Source: Caldilineaceae bacterium
GTDB lineage: Bacteria > Chloroflexota > Anaerolineae > Caldilineales > Caldilineaceae
DNA length: 17,803 bases
NCBI GenBank assembly: GCA_028819675.1
Contig: JAPPKT010000124.1
Span: forward strand, 1 to 17,803
Direction: 5' to 3'
Below, in pieces: positions 7,660-15,008 of this stretch. Positions within the stretch are counted from its first letter, which is position 1; each line of letters starts with the position of its first letter. Below the pieces are notes generated by a model that was given only the letters and a program-made list of their open reading frames with translations, did not search any database and had not been told where the DNA came from. The position numbers and the translations under genes are program-made.

Positions 7660-8424
7660 ATGTCTATTCAGTTTACGTTCCGGCCGCGGGTGCCCGTTTT
7701 TGACGCCAATGTGCGGGTTGGCGATCTTCACTATCATCCATCTCCGTGCCGCAACCGGGACCAGTTGCTGGCGGAGATGGACCGGCATGGGGTTGACAGG
7801 GCGCTGATCTATCACGCGCAGACGGAAGAGGTCAGCCCAATAGACGGAAATGGATTTCTGGAAGAGTGGCTGGACAGTGACAGGCTCTTTCCCCAGTGGT
7901 CTGTCACGCCTACGCCCGACTCCCTGGCGCAGGTGCAGGGATTGCACGAGCAGGGGCGCGTGCACAGTGTTCGGTTGCACAATGCGCGTAAGGTTGGGCT
8001 GCCCTTCAGGCCGTGGGCATGCGGGACGATGCTCTCGTGGCTGAGCGAGAACCGGATCCCGTTGTGGATTCCGCTGCCCGATGCCGATGCGGACGAGCTG
8101 GCGATGACGCTGAGCGCCTTTCCGGAGCTGGTCACGGTACTGGTGGGCGCCCATTACAGCCACGCGCTGTGGGTGCGGCCGCTGATGACGACGCTGCCCA
8201 ATGCGTACCTGGAGTTGAGTCGCATCGAGCCGCTGGGGGAGGTAGAGGCGCTGTGCGAAGAATATGGGGCCGAGCGCTTTGTGTACGGCTCGTGGTATGA
8301 CCGCTTGGCGATGGGGACGATGCTCTTTTACCTTCACCATACCGACATCAGCGAGTCGGACCTGGAACTGATCTGCGCGGGGAATCTGCACCGCATTCTA
8401 CAGGGGGAGGGCCGGCATGATTGA
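7660..8424 (+). CDS. Degenerate amidohydrolase-2 family protein lacking metal ligands
   Basis: The 254 residues follow the amidohydrolase-2 barrel but most ligand positions are changed. VFDANVRVGD has Asn17 and Arg19 where DxHxH should be. IPLWIPLPDAD lacks the next His. VGAHYSH keeps H165. FVYGSWYDR has Trp212 in place of the catalytic Asp. It closes with a GNLHRIL ending typical of the family. It most resembles the N-terminal domain of the protein at 4788 (shared YGS turn, then an IS...I..GN..R.L tail). A non-catalytic partner is therefore more likely than an independent enzyme. It starts 5 bases after the DegT gene and its end overlaps the start of the intact amidohydrolase at 8417 by 8 bases, so the two should be translated together. 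A different metal-free chemistry cannot be excluded. Confidence 0.82.
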   Translation: MSIQFTFRPRVPVFDANVRVGDLHYHPSPCRNRDQLLAEMDRHGVDRALIYHAQTEEVSPIDGNGFLEEWLDSDRLFPQWSVTPTPDSLAQVQGLHEQGRVHSVRLHNARKVGLPFRPWACGTMLSWLSENRIPLWIPLPDADADELAMTLSAFPELVTVLVGAHYSHALWVRPLMTTLPNAYLELSRIEPLGEVEALCEEYGAERFVYGSWYDRLAMGTMLFYLHHTDISESDLELICAGNLHRILQGEGRHD

Positions 8425-9166
8425 GGAGCAGAGAGTCATTGACTTTCACGGCCATACCGGCCGCCTGGACCTCTACAACGGGGTCGACGATCCCGATTTG
8501 ATCTTGCGTGCGATGGATAAGGTTGGGATCGATGTCTCTTGCGTTTTCAACATTTTCCATCCAGACGGCACGACCGGGAATGACATCACGGCCCGGTTTG
8601 TGGCAGAGCATCCAGACCGCTTTGTCGGGTTCGCGTACGTGTCGCCGATGATGGCGGAAGGGATGGTTGCGGAGTTGACGCGGGCGATCGATGAGCTGGG
8701 GCTGGTGGCGATCAAGCTCTACCCGCCTTATACGCAGTGGGACCTGAACGAACCGATCTGGCATCCGATCTATGAGTTTGCCAATGAGCGCGGGCTGGCG
8801 ATCATCTTTCACACGGGTTCGGACCCGCATTCACACCCCGGACTGCTGGCTGACTGTGCCGCCAAGTTCCCCAAGGCGAACTTCGTGTCCGGCCACGCGG
8901 GCAATGTCGCGGAGCCGCGGGCGGCGGCGATCAGAGCGGCGCAAGAGTATCCCAATATCTATCTTGAGACGTGCTCGACGTTTAGGACGCCGGGCGTAAT
9001 CGAGCAACTGGTGAGTGAGGCCGGTGCGGACAGGGTCCTGTTTGGCTCGGACATTGCGCTGATGGACTCGCGGCCGCAGTTGGGGAAGATCATTACGGCC
9101 GACATTTCGGATGAGGCGAAGCGGCTGGTGTGCGGCGGGAATGCGGCGCGGCTGTTGGGGATCTGA
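8417..9166 (+). CDS. Amidohydrolase-2 family metal-dependent hydrolase (intact)
   Basis: This 249-residue single-domain protein has all the expected ligands: VIDFHGHTG (H11, H13), IIFHTGSDP (H132), FVSGHAGN (H160) and VLFGSDIAL (D212), with IKLYPPY before the second His and the closing GGNAARLLGI. It should be a cytoplasmic metal-dependent hydrolase or lactonase of the ACMSD/amidohydrolase-2 superfamily. A strong ribosome site, GGGGGAGGG at 8403-8411, lies inside the end of the previous gene, 5 bases from ATG 8417. The reading frames overlap by 8 bases, so it is coupled to the degenerate partner. It closely resembles the C-terminal domain of the fusion at 4788 in motif order. The substrate cannot be told from sequence. 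Confidence 0.9.
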   Translation: MIEEQRVIDFHGHTGRLDLYNGVDDPDLILRAMDKVGIDVSCVFNIFHPDGTTGNDITARFVAEHPDRFVGFAYVSPMMAEGMVAELTRAIDELGLVAIKLYPPYTQWDLNEPIWHPIYEFANERGLAIIFHTGSDPHSHPGLLADCAAKFPKANFVSGHAGNVAEPRAAAIRAAQEYPNIYLETCSTFRTPGVIEQLVSEAGADRVLFGSDIALMDSRPQLGKIITADISDEAKRLVCGGNAARLLGI

Positions 9167-9200
9167 AGCGGGTCGGGTGGAGCGATTGATTGGGCTTGAG

Positions 9201-9219
9201 TGCCAAAGGACATTTGGCA
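9201..9219. promoter_or_regulatory. Perfect inverted repeat, 7-bp arms and 5-bp centre: possible operator or RNA hairpin
   Basis: TGCCAAA (9201-9207) and TTTGGCA (9213-9219) are exact reverse complements around GGACA. The element lies between the stop of the amidohydrolase at 9166 and the next gene at 9273. No run of T follows, so it is not a standard terminator. It could bind a dimeric regulator or form a small hairpin in the message. Confidence 0.35.
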
Positions 9220-9260
9220 GGGGATAGCGAGTCGCTTGTGTTTCCATGATGCAGCCCGTG

Positions 9261-9266
9261 GGAGGT
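9261..9266 (+). promoter_or_regulatory. Ribosome binding site deciding the start of the third amidohydrolase
   Basis: GGAGGT lies 6 bases before ATG 9273. In-frame ATGs at 9246 and 9249 have no comparable site, so the start is placed at 9273. Confidence 0.75.
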
Positions 9267-9272
9267 CAGTTC

Positions 9273-10256
9273 ATGGACTACAGTGAATCCGATCGCGAAT
9301 TCTGGGAAGAGGAACTGGCTGACTTCGTACCGCAGAGAGTTTTCGATGCCCATTGCCATCTGTTCGATCCGGCGGATATGCGACCCGACGCGCCGGTGAC
9401 GACGCGATCGTATGCGGACCTGGAAACGCTGCGGGCCTGGGGCCGTCTCATGTTCCCGGGCCGGCGCATGAATTTCCTCTTGTTGGGGATGCCCAAGGTC
9501 GGTATTGACGTGGGAAAGCATACCGAGATGCTGGCCGGGCAAGTCGCACTGGACCCCTCTTCACGGGCCAATCGTCTCGTCACTCCATCCTGTGACATTA
9601 ACTGCATAGAGGAGGATATTAAGCGTACGGGCTTTATCGGATTGAAGCCCTATCGGGTCTTTTCGTCGACCGGTGATACAGACTATTGCAGGATTCATGA
9701 GTTTCTGACGCACGAACAGATGGAGCTTGCCAACGACCGCGGCCTGTGGGTCACGATGCACCTGTCGCGGCCGGGTGGTTGCGCGGATGAGGCGAACCTG
9801 GCAGACCTCGAAGAGTACACGACGCGGCGCTATCCCCGGATCAAGTGGATCCTTGCCCATTGCGCGCGCAGCTTTACCTACTGGCCAATTCGAGAGGCGA
9901 TTGACCGGTTGCGCGACATGCCAAATATTTGGTACGATCTGTCGGCGGTTACGACCATGCCTCCTTTTCTGACGTTGTTCCGAGAGGAAGATCTGAAGCG
10001 GATCTTCTACGGTTCGGATGGTGTCGACTCAGCTTTCTTTCACGGCAAATACGTTACATTCGGGCGATACTGGTATCAGGTGGAGCCGAATGAAGAACAG
10101 TTCAGCTTCGCGCACACGGACGCACGTCCGGTTCTGTGCATTTACGAACAGATCATGGCCATGAAGCAGGCGGCTGAGATCGCCGAACTGTCCAGGGACG
10201 ACATTGAAGGCATCTTCTGGCGCAATGCCATCGAGGCGTTTCAGATCGATTTGTAG
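9273..10256 (+). CDS. Amidohydrolase-2 family metal-dependent hydrolase, larger form (intact)
   Basis: From ATG 9273 the protein has 327 residues, longer than the 249-residue member upstream. All ligands are visible: VFDAHCHLFD (H27, H29), VTMHLSRPG (H163), WILAHCARSF (H196) and IFYGSDGVDS (D249). GFIGLKPYRVF precedes the second His region, and FWRNAIEAFQI near the end corresponds to the family's NAxRLL helix. An acidic, Trp-containing N-terminal extension precedes the barrel. It should be a soluble metal-dependent hydrolase. The divergence from the two other intact domains, including insertions around residues 90-150, suggests a different substrate in the same pathway. Possible regulation comes from the dyad at 9201-9219. 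The next gene follows after 154 bases, a gap in which I see no convincing element. Confidence 0.88.
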   Translation: MDYSESDREFWEEELADFVPQRVFDAHCHLFDPADMRPDAPVTTRSYADLETLRAWGRLMFPGRRMNFLLLGMPKVGIDVGKHTEMLAGQVALDPSSRANRLVTPSCDINCIEEDIKRTGFIGLKPYRVFSSTGDTDYCRIHEFLTHEQMELANDRGLWVTMHLSRPGGCADEANLADLEEYTTRRYPRIKWILAHCARSFTYWPIREAIDRLRDMPNIWYDLSAVTTMPPFLTLFREEDLKRIFYGSDGVDSAFFHGKYVTFGRYWYQVEPNEEQFSFAHTDARPVLCIYEQIMAMKQAAEIAELSRDDIEGIFWRNAIEAFQIDL

Positions 10257-10410
10257 GTCGAGACCGCGGCTGCATAGAGTTTGAACCGACCAATTTGAGT
10301 GAATTGACACCGGTTTGGCACAGTGTGGATGTGAACCGAGACTAAGGGTACAGGAGGAAGGAACAGAGAGTAGCGACTGCCTTAATTGATAGCCCAAATA
10401 GGATAAGCCT

Positions 10411-11928
10411 ATGAGTCACATGCATCAGCGTCCGGAGTTGGGTCCAACACCTGGCCCGAGTATAGCGGAGATGGAGGAGGGGCTGAGACGATGGGCGGCT
10501 GCCCGGCCTGGAATCATGCAGGTCGAGACCGTAGGTCGTACACCGAAGGGGCTACCTGTATTACTTTGTCGCATCAGCGATGCTAACGTTGCCGACGAAG
10601 ACAAGCAGGTGGCCCTTTTTACTTCGACGCACAGCGGCGTTGAGCGGGTAACGACGGCCGGCCTGCTGCAGTTGATAAAGTGGCTTATCGGCGATGATTC
10701 TCTGGCAGAGGAGATTCGGCGGCGGCAGATTGTCCTCATCATGCCGGCGTGCGAACCGGAGAGCTATGACCGAAAGCTGATCGACGTTGCCGAGTTTTTC
10801 GCCGGCCGCAGCCGCTGGGTCTATGAAGGATGGGGGTGGGACGGACCCCTGGATCCTGAGAATCAGCCTGAGGCGATGGCGGTGAAGGAGGTCGTGGACC
10901 GGTACCAGCCGGAGGTCCACCAGGACGTGCATGGCATCTGGTTTGAGCAGTCGACGATGACGGAGAGCACGGGGATTTCGTGGGCTTCGAATCTGTACCG
11001 CGGGTACTGGCGAGCGATTCCCGATCTGATGAACCAGGCGGCGGAGGATGCCGGTTACCTGACTACCCGAGGCGAGGAGAGCGCCGGGCAGATGCTGTCG
11101 ACTGTGCCGGTCGAGGGCGTGGAGCGCTGGTTCTATGGAAGTACGTCGACGCCGAAGGTCGTTTGCGGGCTGTATTCCTACATCCAATACCATAGCATCA
11201 TACAGACTATGGAGGTGGGTTGGGAGGAAAGCACGGTGCTGCGGCTGCGGCGGCTGCTGCAGGTCGGCAATGAGGTGTGGCGCGAGGAGCCCTATGCCGG
11301 CTACCCCGCCAATCAGGTCAGTTGCCGGTCGTCGGTGGCTATTGCCGGGTGGGGCAAGACAGCAGCGCAACGGCGGGCAAGCAGGGTTGAATTATGGCGA
11401 AAGTTGCCTCAGATCTCGCATACGTGCGGGTGGCCCGAGGCACGCGACGGCGTTGTGGCATTTGTCTCAACTACACCGGAAAGCCGGAACTTGTATGCGC
11501 CGGGAGACGCATCGTCGGCGCCGAATCTAAACGAACCTAATCTGGAGCCGATGTTTGCCAAGCTCAAGCAGAATCCTCGCTTTGACGGCGATGCCCTGGA
11601 CGAATTTCTCGGACTGTCGGTGTCGCGTCAGGTAACTTGGCCCCAGGTAGAGTATGAAGGGCCGGCAGAGCCGATCCAAAACGGTCTTGCCATCCGTCTT
11701 CGCCTTCCCCACCCGGACGTGACTTTCAAACATCTCAGATTGGATGGACACGTCATGGAACCGTCTGACGTTGACGGCTATTTTGTGTATCACAACCCCG
11801 GCACCATCGTGCAGGTCAACATTCCCCCCGGTAAGGTGGAGGACTTTCATGTGGTGACCGCTGTATTCGATTCGGCTGCGGAGCGGACATCGGGATTCCA
11901 CCCTCAGGACTGGGACCTGAACGGTTGA
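10411..11928 (+). CDS. M14 zinc carboxypeptidase-like protein with shifted zinc motif
   Basis: The 505-residue protein aligns with the M14-like protein at 16031 over its whole length. Expected M14 elements are H174 in HQDVHGIW (third zinc ligand) and E268 in IQTMEVGW (general-acid/base Glu). The first motif is odd: THSGVER (H74, E78) puts four steps between His and Glu instead of the usual three, and in alignment with the other copy a Ser occupies the His position. CEPESY (E115) replaces the Asn-Pro-Asp-type segment. After about residue 360 comes a beta-rich domain with IRLRLPHPD and IVQVNIPPG. No signal peptide is seen, so it acts in the cytoplasm. AGGA at 10400-10403 precedes ATG 10411. It sits directly before the transporter genes, fitting peptide or amide-conjugate processing. 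Catalytic competence is uncertain. Confidence 0.75.
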   Translation: MSHMHQRPELGPTPGPSIAEMEEGLRRWAAARPGIMQVETVGRTPKGLPVLLCRISDANVADEDKQVALFTSTHSGVERVTTAGLLQLIKWLIGDDSLAEEIRRRQIVLIMPACEPESYDRKLIDVAEFFAGRSRWVYEGWGWDGPLDPENQPEAMAVKEVVDRYQPEVHQDVHGIWFEQSTMTESTGISWASNLYRGYWRAIPDLMNQAAEDAGYLTTRGEESAGQMLSTVPVEGVERWFYGSTSTPKVVCGLYSYIQYHSIIQTMEVGWEESTVLRLRRLLQVGNEVWREEPYAGYPANQVSCRSSVAIAGWGKTAAQRRASRVELWRKLPQISHTCGWPEARDGVVAFVSTTPESRNLYAPGDASSAPNLNEPNLEPMFAKLKQNPRFDGDALDEFLGLSVSRQVTWPQVEYEGPAEPIQNGLAIRLRLPHPDVTFKHLRLDGHVMEPSDVDGYFVYHNPGTIVQVNIPPGKVEDFHVVTAVFDSAAERTSGFHPQDWDLNG

Positions 11929-11992
11929 AGCGTTGGGACCAGGTATGGCTGAGGCGACTGCTTCATCTTGATATTGGAGACTGGGAGGTGTC

Positions 11993-12025
11993 ATGCCGGA
12001 AAGATGTGAACTTTGTGAATCGTGA
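11993..12025 (+). CDS. Possible 10-residue leader peptide upstream of the binding-protein gene
   Basis: A tiny frame encodes MPERCELCES with a CxxC pair. It is preceded by GGGAGGTG at 11983-11990, an excellent ribosome site 4-5 bases from the ATG. It lies in the 209-base gap before the transporter lipoprotein gene. Cysteine-sensing or structural leaders of this size exist, but no clear alternative hairpins were found after it, and a chance match is possible. Confidence 0.22.
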   Translation: MPERCELCES

Positions 12026-12121
12026 ATAGGGTCTGGGCAGCCTTCGGTCTTTGCGATTCCGTGTATCGGCAGCAAGCGAGTGATGACATCGGGAGATCCT
12101 TCGATAGACATACAGAGTTAT

Positions 12122-12128
12122 GGGGGAG
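12122..12128 (+). promoter_or_regulatory. Ribosome binding site deciding the start of the binding-protein gene
   Basis: GGGGGAG lies 9 bases before ATG 12138. The start at 12138 begins directly with the positively charged end of the lipoprotein signal peptide, whereas an ATG at 12120 would overlap this site and add six residues. Confidence 0.7.
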
Positions 12129-12137
12129 ATATCCAAG

Positions 12138-13787
12138 ATGAAACGCTATACTTTGCCAATACTGATTGTCATTTTGGGGCTGTTCGTTGCAGCCTGTGTG
12201 GCGCCGGCGCCGGCCGCTGGGGAGGCGGGCGCGGCGGACGCTGAGGAAGCGGCGGAGCCTGCCGTCGAGCAGGTCATTCGCTACGGCATGATTCAGAGCA
12301 TGAAGACGTTTGACCCGGCCCGGGAGGGCGGGTTTGGGCGCTTTATCATGCAGCATGTGTGGTTGCCGCCATTCGTTGCCGACCCGGACGCGAATCTGAC
12401 GCCGGGAACGTGCACCTCGTACGACGTCAGCGAGGACGGGACGACCTACACGCTGCACGTGAATCCTGAGGTCAAATGGTCGGATGGAAGTCAGTTCACG
12501 GCCGGTGATATCAAGGCCTGGTTCGAATATGTGGTTAATCCCGAGAATCCGGCCGGTTGGGTGCCGCCGAACTATGCCGGCATTGTGGGCTATGATGCGG
12601 TGCGGGACGGCAGCGCCACCGAGATGGAAGGGCTGGTGGTCGTTGACGAATTCACCCTGGAGATCAACCTGAAAGAGGCAGATCCTCTGTTCATTTACAA
12701 AGTGCTTGCCAACTACAACTCATCCACGGCCAAAGCTGAACAGGCGTGGGCGGACCTGAACGGGGAGTGGTGGACCAACGATCCGCTGGTCACGGGGCCG
12801 TATACGATCGAGTCGTGGGATGACGATGTGATGAGCTACGTCTACGTGCCCAACCCGAACTATTGGGGAGAGAACACGGCATCAATTCGGGTCGAAGTAA
12901 CATCGGTGCTTGCTGAAGAGACGCTCAGCCTGATGTATGAGAACGACCAGTTCGACATCGTCATCTTCACAGGCGCGGCTGGAGATGCGCTGTCGCTGAA
13001 GTATCCGGAAGATGTCGTGCCGATGAACTACCGGTACAGCAACATCTGGGGCTTCAATCCCAACCTGCCGCCCATGGACGACCCGTTAGTGAGAAGGGCG
13101 CTGATTCACGCCATTGATCACGAACGCATCGTACAGGTCATCTACGGCGACACGAAGGATCCGGCGGCGGGTCCCATCTACCCGGGCCTATCGGGCCACC
13201 GTCCGGAAATTTTCGATGAGGCCGGCGCGCTTCAGTATGATCCCGAACTGGCCAAGGAGGAGCTGGCCCAGTCATCTTACGGATCGGCCGAGAACCTGCC
13301 CAAACTCAATCTTGCGCTGGGCACGCCGGATGCCGAGTGGGTGCGGGGCATGGAGATGATCCTGGAGATGTGGCGAGACACCCTGGGCATCACGAATGTC
13401 GAAACTAAGCCGTGGTGGAATGACTGGGCACGCGGCGATGCCAGGGCGGACGTCGTGCACATGGGCGGCTTTGGCTGGGGTACGTTGCCGGACCCGGGAC
13501 ATGCAGTGTGGCGGGCCGCTTACACCGGGAACGCCATGAGCCGAATTCGATACAGCAATCCCGAGGTGGACGCGCTGCTTGACGAGGCGATGTCGCTAAG
13601 CCGCGATGATCCTCGCTTCCTTGAGCTGGTACACGAGGCGGAGCGGATTTACCTGGAAGACTACGTCTGGAAGCCTTTCTTCGTGGTCTCCTATTCGTGG
13701 CATGCGAAGCCCTGGGTGCAGGGCCTGCAGGGCACCTGGTATAACAACTGGTACAACATTGAAGAGGTAACTGTGACGGAACGGTAG
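12138..13787 (+). CDS. ABC transporter substrate-binding lipoprotein, family 5 (peptide/opine/nickel type)
   Basis: The 549-residue product begins with a lipoprotein signal: KR, a hydrophobic stretch, then lipobox VAAC with the lipidated Cys20, followed by an Ala/Pro/Glu-rich linker. The mature part has family 5 (SBP_bac_5) landmarks: NPEVKWSDGSQFTAGDIKAW, LVTGPYTIESW, VPNPNYWGEN and DPLVRRALIHAIDHERIV. It would be anchored outside the membrane and deliver a solute to the permeases at 14070 and 15005. Family 5 proteins bind di- and oligopeptides but also sugars, opines and metal chelates; the many Trp residues near the C-terminus (WKPFFVVSYSWHAKPW) do not settle which. Hairpins and a terminator follow the gene, so it is probably made in excess over the permeases. 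Confidence 0.93.
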   Translation: MKRYTLPILIVILGLFVAACVAPAPAAGEAGAADAEEAAEPAVEQVIRYGMIQSMKTFDPAREGGFGRFIMQHVWLPPFVADPDANLTPGTCTSYDVSEDGTTYTLHVNPEVKWSDGSQFTAGDIKAWFEYVVNPENPAGWVPPNYAGIVGYDAVRDGSATEMEGLVVVDEFTLEINLKEADPLFIYKVLANYNSSTAKAEQAWADLNGEWWTNDPLVTGPYTIESWDDDVMSYVYVPNPNYWGENTASIRVEVTSVLAEETLSLMYENDQFDIVIFTGAAGDALSLKYPEDVVPMNYRYSNIWGFNPNLPPMDDPLVRRALIHAIDHERIVQVIYGDTKDPAAGPIYPGLSGHRPEIFDEAGALQYDPELAKEELAQSSYGSAENLPKLNLALGTPDAEWVRGMEMILEMWRDTLGITNVETKPWWNDWARGDARADVVHMGGFGWGTLPDPGHAVWRAAYTGNAMSRIRYSNPEVDALLDEAMSLSRDDPRFLELVHEAERIYLEDYVWKPFFVVSYSWHAKPWVQGLQGTWYNNWYNIEEVTVTER

Positions 13788-13814
13788 CCTAGCGTTTGAC
13801 TGGTGTGGCGAGAA

Positions 13815-13847
13815 GGGAGGCTGGCTTGGGACATGAGCCAGCTTCCC
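13815..13847 (+). other. Strong hairpin after the binding-protein gene
   Basis: GGGAGGCTGGCT (13815-13826) pairs with AGCCAGCTTCCC (13836-13847) over 12 pairs with one G-U, around a 9-base loop. No T run follows, so it is more likely to protect the 3' end of the upstream message than to terminate transcription. Confidence 0.55.
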
Positions 13848-13927
13848 GGATGCCCGCCATACGTGTTTGGCAAGTTCCGGTTCCTGCCAGAGGGCTGAAA
13901 TGAACCAAGACACAGGTTTCGCCCAGG

Positions 13928-13960
13928 AATCTCGCGCAGGAAGCCGCGAGATTTTTCTTT
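13928..13960 (+). terminator. Intrinsic terminator between the binding-protein and permease genes
   Basis: AATCTCGCG (13928-13936) and CGCGAGATT (13945-13953) form a perfect 9-bp stem with an 8-base loop, followed directly by TTTCTTT on the + strand. It would stop or reduce read-through from the lipoprotein gene into the permease genes starting at 14070. Confidence 0.75.
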
Positions 13961-14055
13961 GGCGCGGCATTCGCGGTTCGTCAGGCGGTGTGAGGAGAGG
14001 CTTCAGGTAACGCACAAGGTGACAGCTTCAGTTCATTTCGTATTGCGAGAGTGAC

Positions 14056-14063
14056 GAGGAGAG
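14056..14063 (+). promoter_or_regulatory. Ribosome binding site for the TTG start of DppB
   Basis: GAGGAGAG lies 6 bases before TTG 14070, an excellent match and spacing. It decides the TTG start over the first in-frame ATG at 14088, which would remove part of the first membrane segment. Confidence 0.7.
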
Positions 14064-14069
14064 TACAGA

Positions 14070-15008
14070 TTGTTCAAGTATTTGATCATGCGCGTGCTCG
14101 GCATCATCCCGCTACTGCTGGTGGTTCTCGTGATCATCTTCACTTTGGGCCACATGGCGCCCGGCGACCCGATTGAGATGATGTATGAAAGTATGGAAAC
14201 GGTGGTGGCTACGGAAGAGATGGTGGCACGGGAGCGAGCGCGGCTTGGTCTTGATCAACCGCTGCACGTGCAGTTCGTGAGATATGTGCGCAATGTTTTT
14301 CAGGGTAACCTGGGCGATTCGATTGTACGCAGCCGCCCCGTGTTGGGCATGATCCTAAAGGTTTTCCCTATTTCGGCTCAGGTGGGGCTGCTGGCATTTG
14401 TGGTTCTAGTTGTAACCGGCATACCGTTGGGCGTTTTGGCGGCGGTGAAGCAGAACACGGCGGTGGACTATTTTATTGTGGGCGGGAGTCTGTTCCTGCG
14501 CACCGTTCCCGTATATGTTCTGGCGCCTCTGCTGTTCATCATCCTGGTGCTCAGGCTTGACGTGATGAATGTTCCTTACGGTTGGAAGGGTATCACGCAT
14601 CCGAATGTCATCATGCCGACTCTGATGCTGATCCTGTTTCCACTGGCGGTCGTGATTCGGCAGATGCGAGTTGGCATCCTGGAGGTGGCTGAGAACGATT
14701 ACGTGCGGACGGCACGGGCGAAGGGGCTAAGGGAGCGCCAAGTGATTTTGGGGCATGTCATGCGCAATGCGATTACGCCGGTGGTGACATCGCTGGGGTT
14801 GATCGTTACGGGCTTGATCACGGGTTCCGTGTTTGTGGAGCAGATTTTTGGCATCCCCGGCTATGGGAATCTATTTGTGACCTCGCTTATTCAGCGTGAC
14901 TATCCGCTGATGATGGGCTGCACACTCTTTGGGGCCTTCCTCATCATGATGAGCAATCTCATCGTGGACTTTGTTTACCCGTTCCTGGATCCCAGGGTGA
15001 CGCTGTGA
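14070..15008 (+). CDS. Peptide-type ABC transporter permease, DppB type
   Basis: The 312-residue inner-membrane protein has the DppB/OppB plan: a membrane segment at about residues 8-28 followed by GHMAPGDP, an extracytoplasmic loop with LGLDQPLHVQF and GNLGDSIVRSRPV, and further segments near 100-125, 134-165, 180-197, 238-256 and 280-304. The cytoplasmic EAA loop that docks the ATPase is YVRTARAKGLRERQVI, from about residue 206 to 238. The C-terminus IVDFVYPFLDPRV is typical. It pairs with the DppC gene that follows, whose GTG overlaps its stop by four bases. It starts at TTG with a strong ribosome site. A terminator precedes the gene, so it depends on read-through or on a promoter in 13961-14055 that I could not identify. 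Confidence 0.94.
   Translation: MFKYLIMRVLGIIPLLLVVLVIIFTLGHMAPGDPIEMMYESMETVVATEEMVARERARLGLDQPLHVQFVRYVRNVFQGNLGDSIVRSRPVLGMILKVFPISAQVGLLAFVVLVVTGIPLGVLAAVKQNTAVDYFIVGGSLFLRTVPVYVLAPLLFIILVLRLDVMNVPYGWKGITHPNVIMPTLMLILFPLAVVIRQMRVGILEVAENDYVRTARAKGLRERQVILGHVMRNAITPVVTSLGLIVTGLITGSVFVEQIFGIPGYGNLFVTSLIQRDYPLMMGCTLFGAFLIMMSNLIVDFVYPFLDPRVTL

Noticed and set aside
10304..10332. TTGACA at 10304-10309 as the -35 of a promoter for the M14-like gene at 10411
   Set aside because: The hexamer is exact, but no acceptable -10 lies 16-18 bases downstream (only GGATGT-like sequence).
10282..10339. TGAACCGA repeated at 10282-10289 and 10332-10339
   Set aside because: Two copies of an 8-base word 50 bases apart without further symmetry or a third copy; not enough to call an operator or repeat array.
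13834..13899. A 21-codon frame (MSQLPGCPPYVFGK...) between the binding-protein and permease genes
   Set aside because: Its ATG lies in the loop of a strong hairpin and the nearest ribosome-like site is within the stem and too far away.
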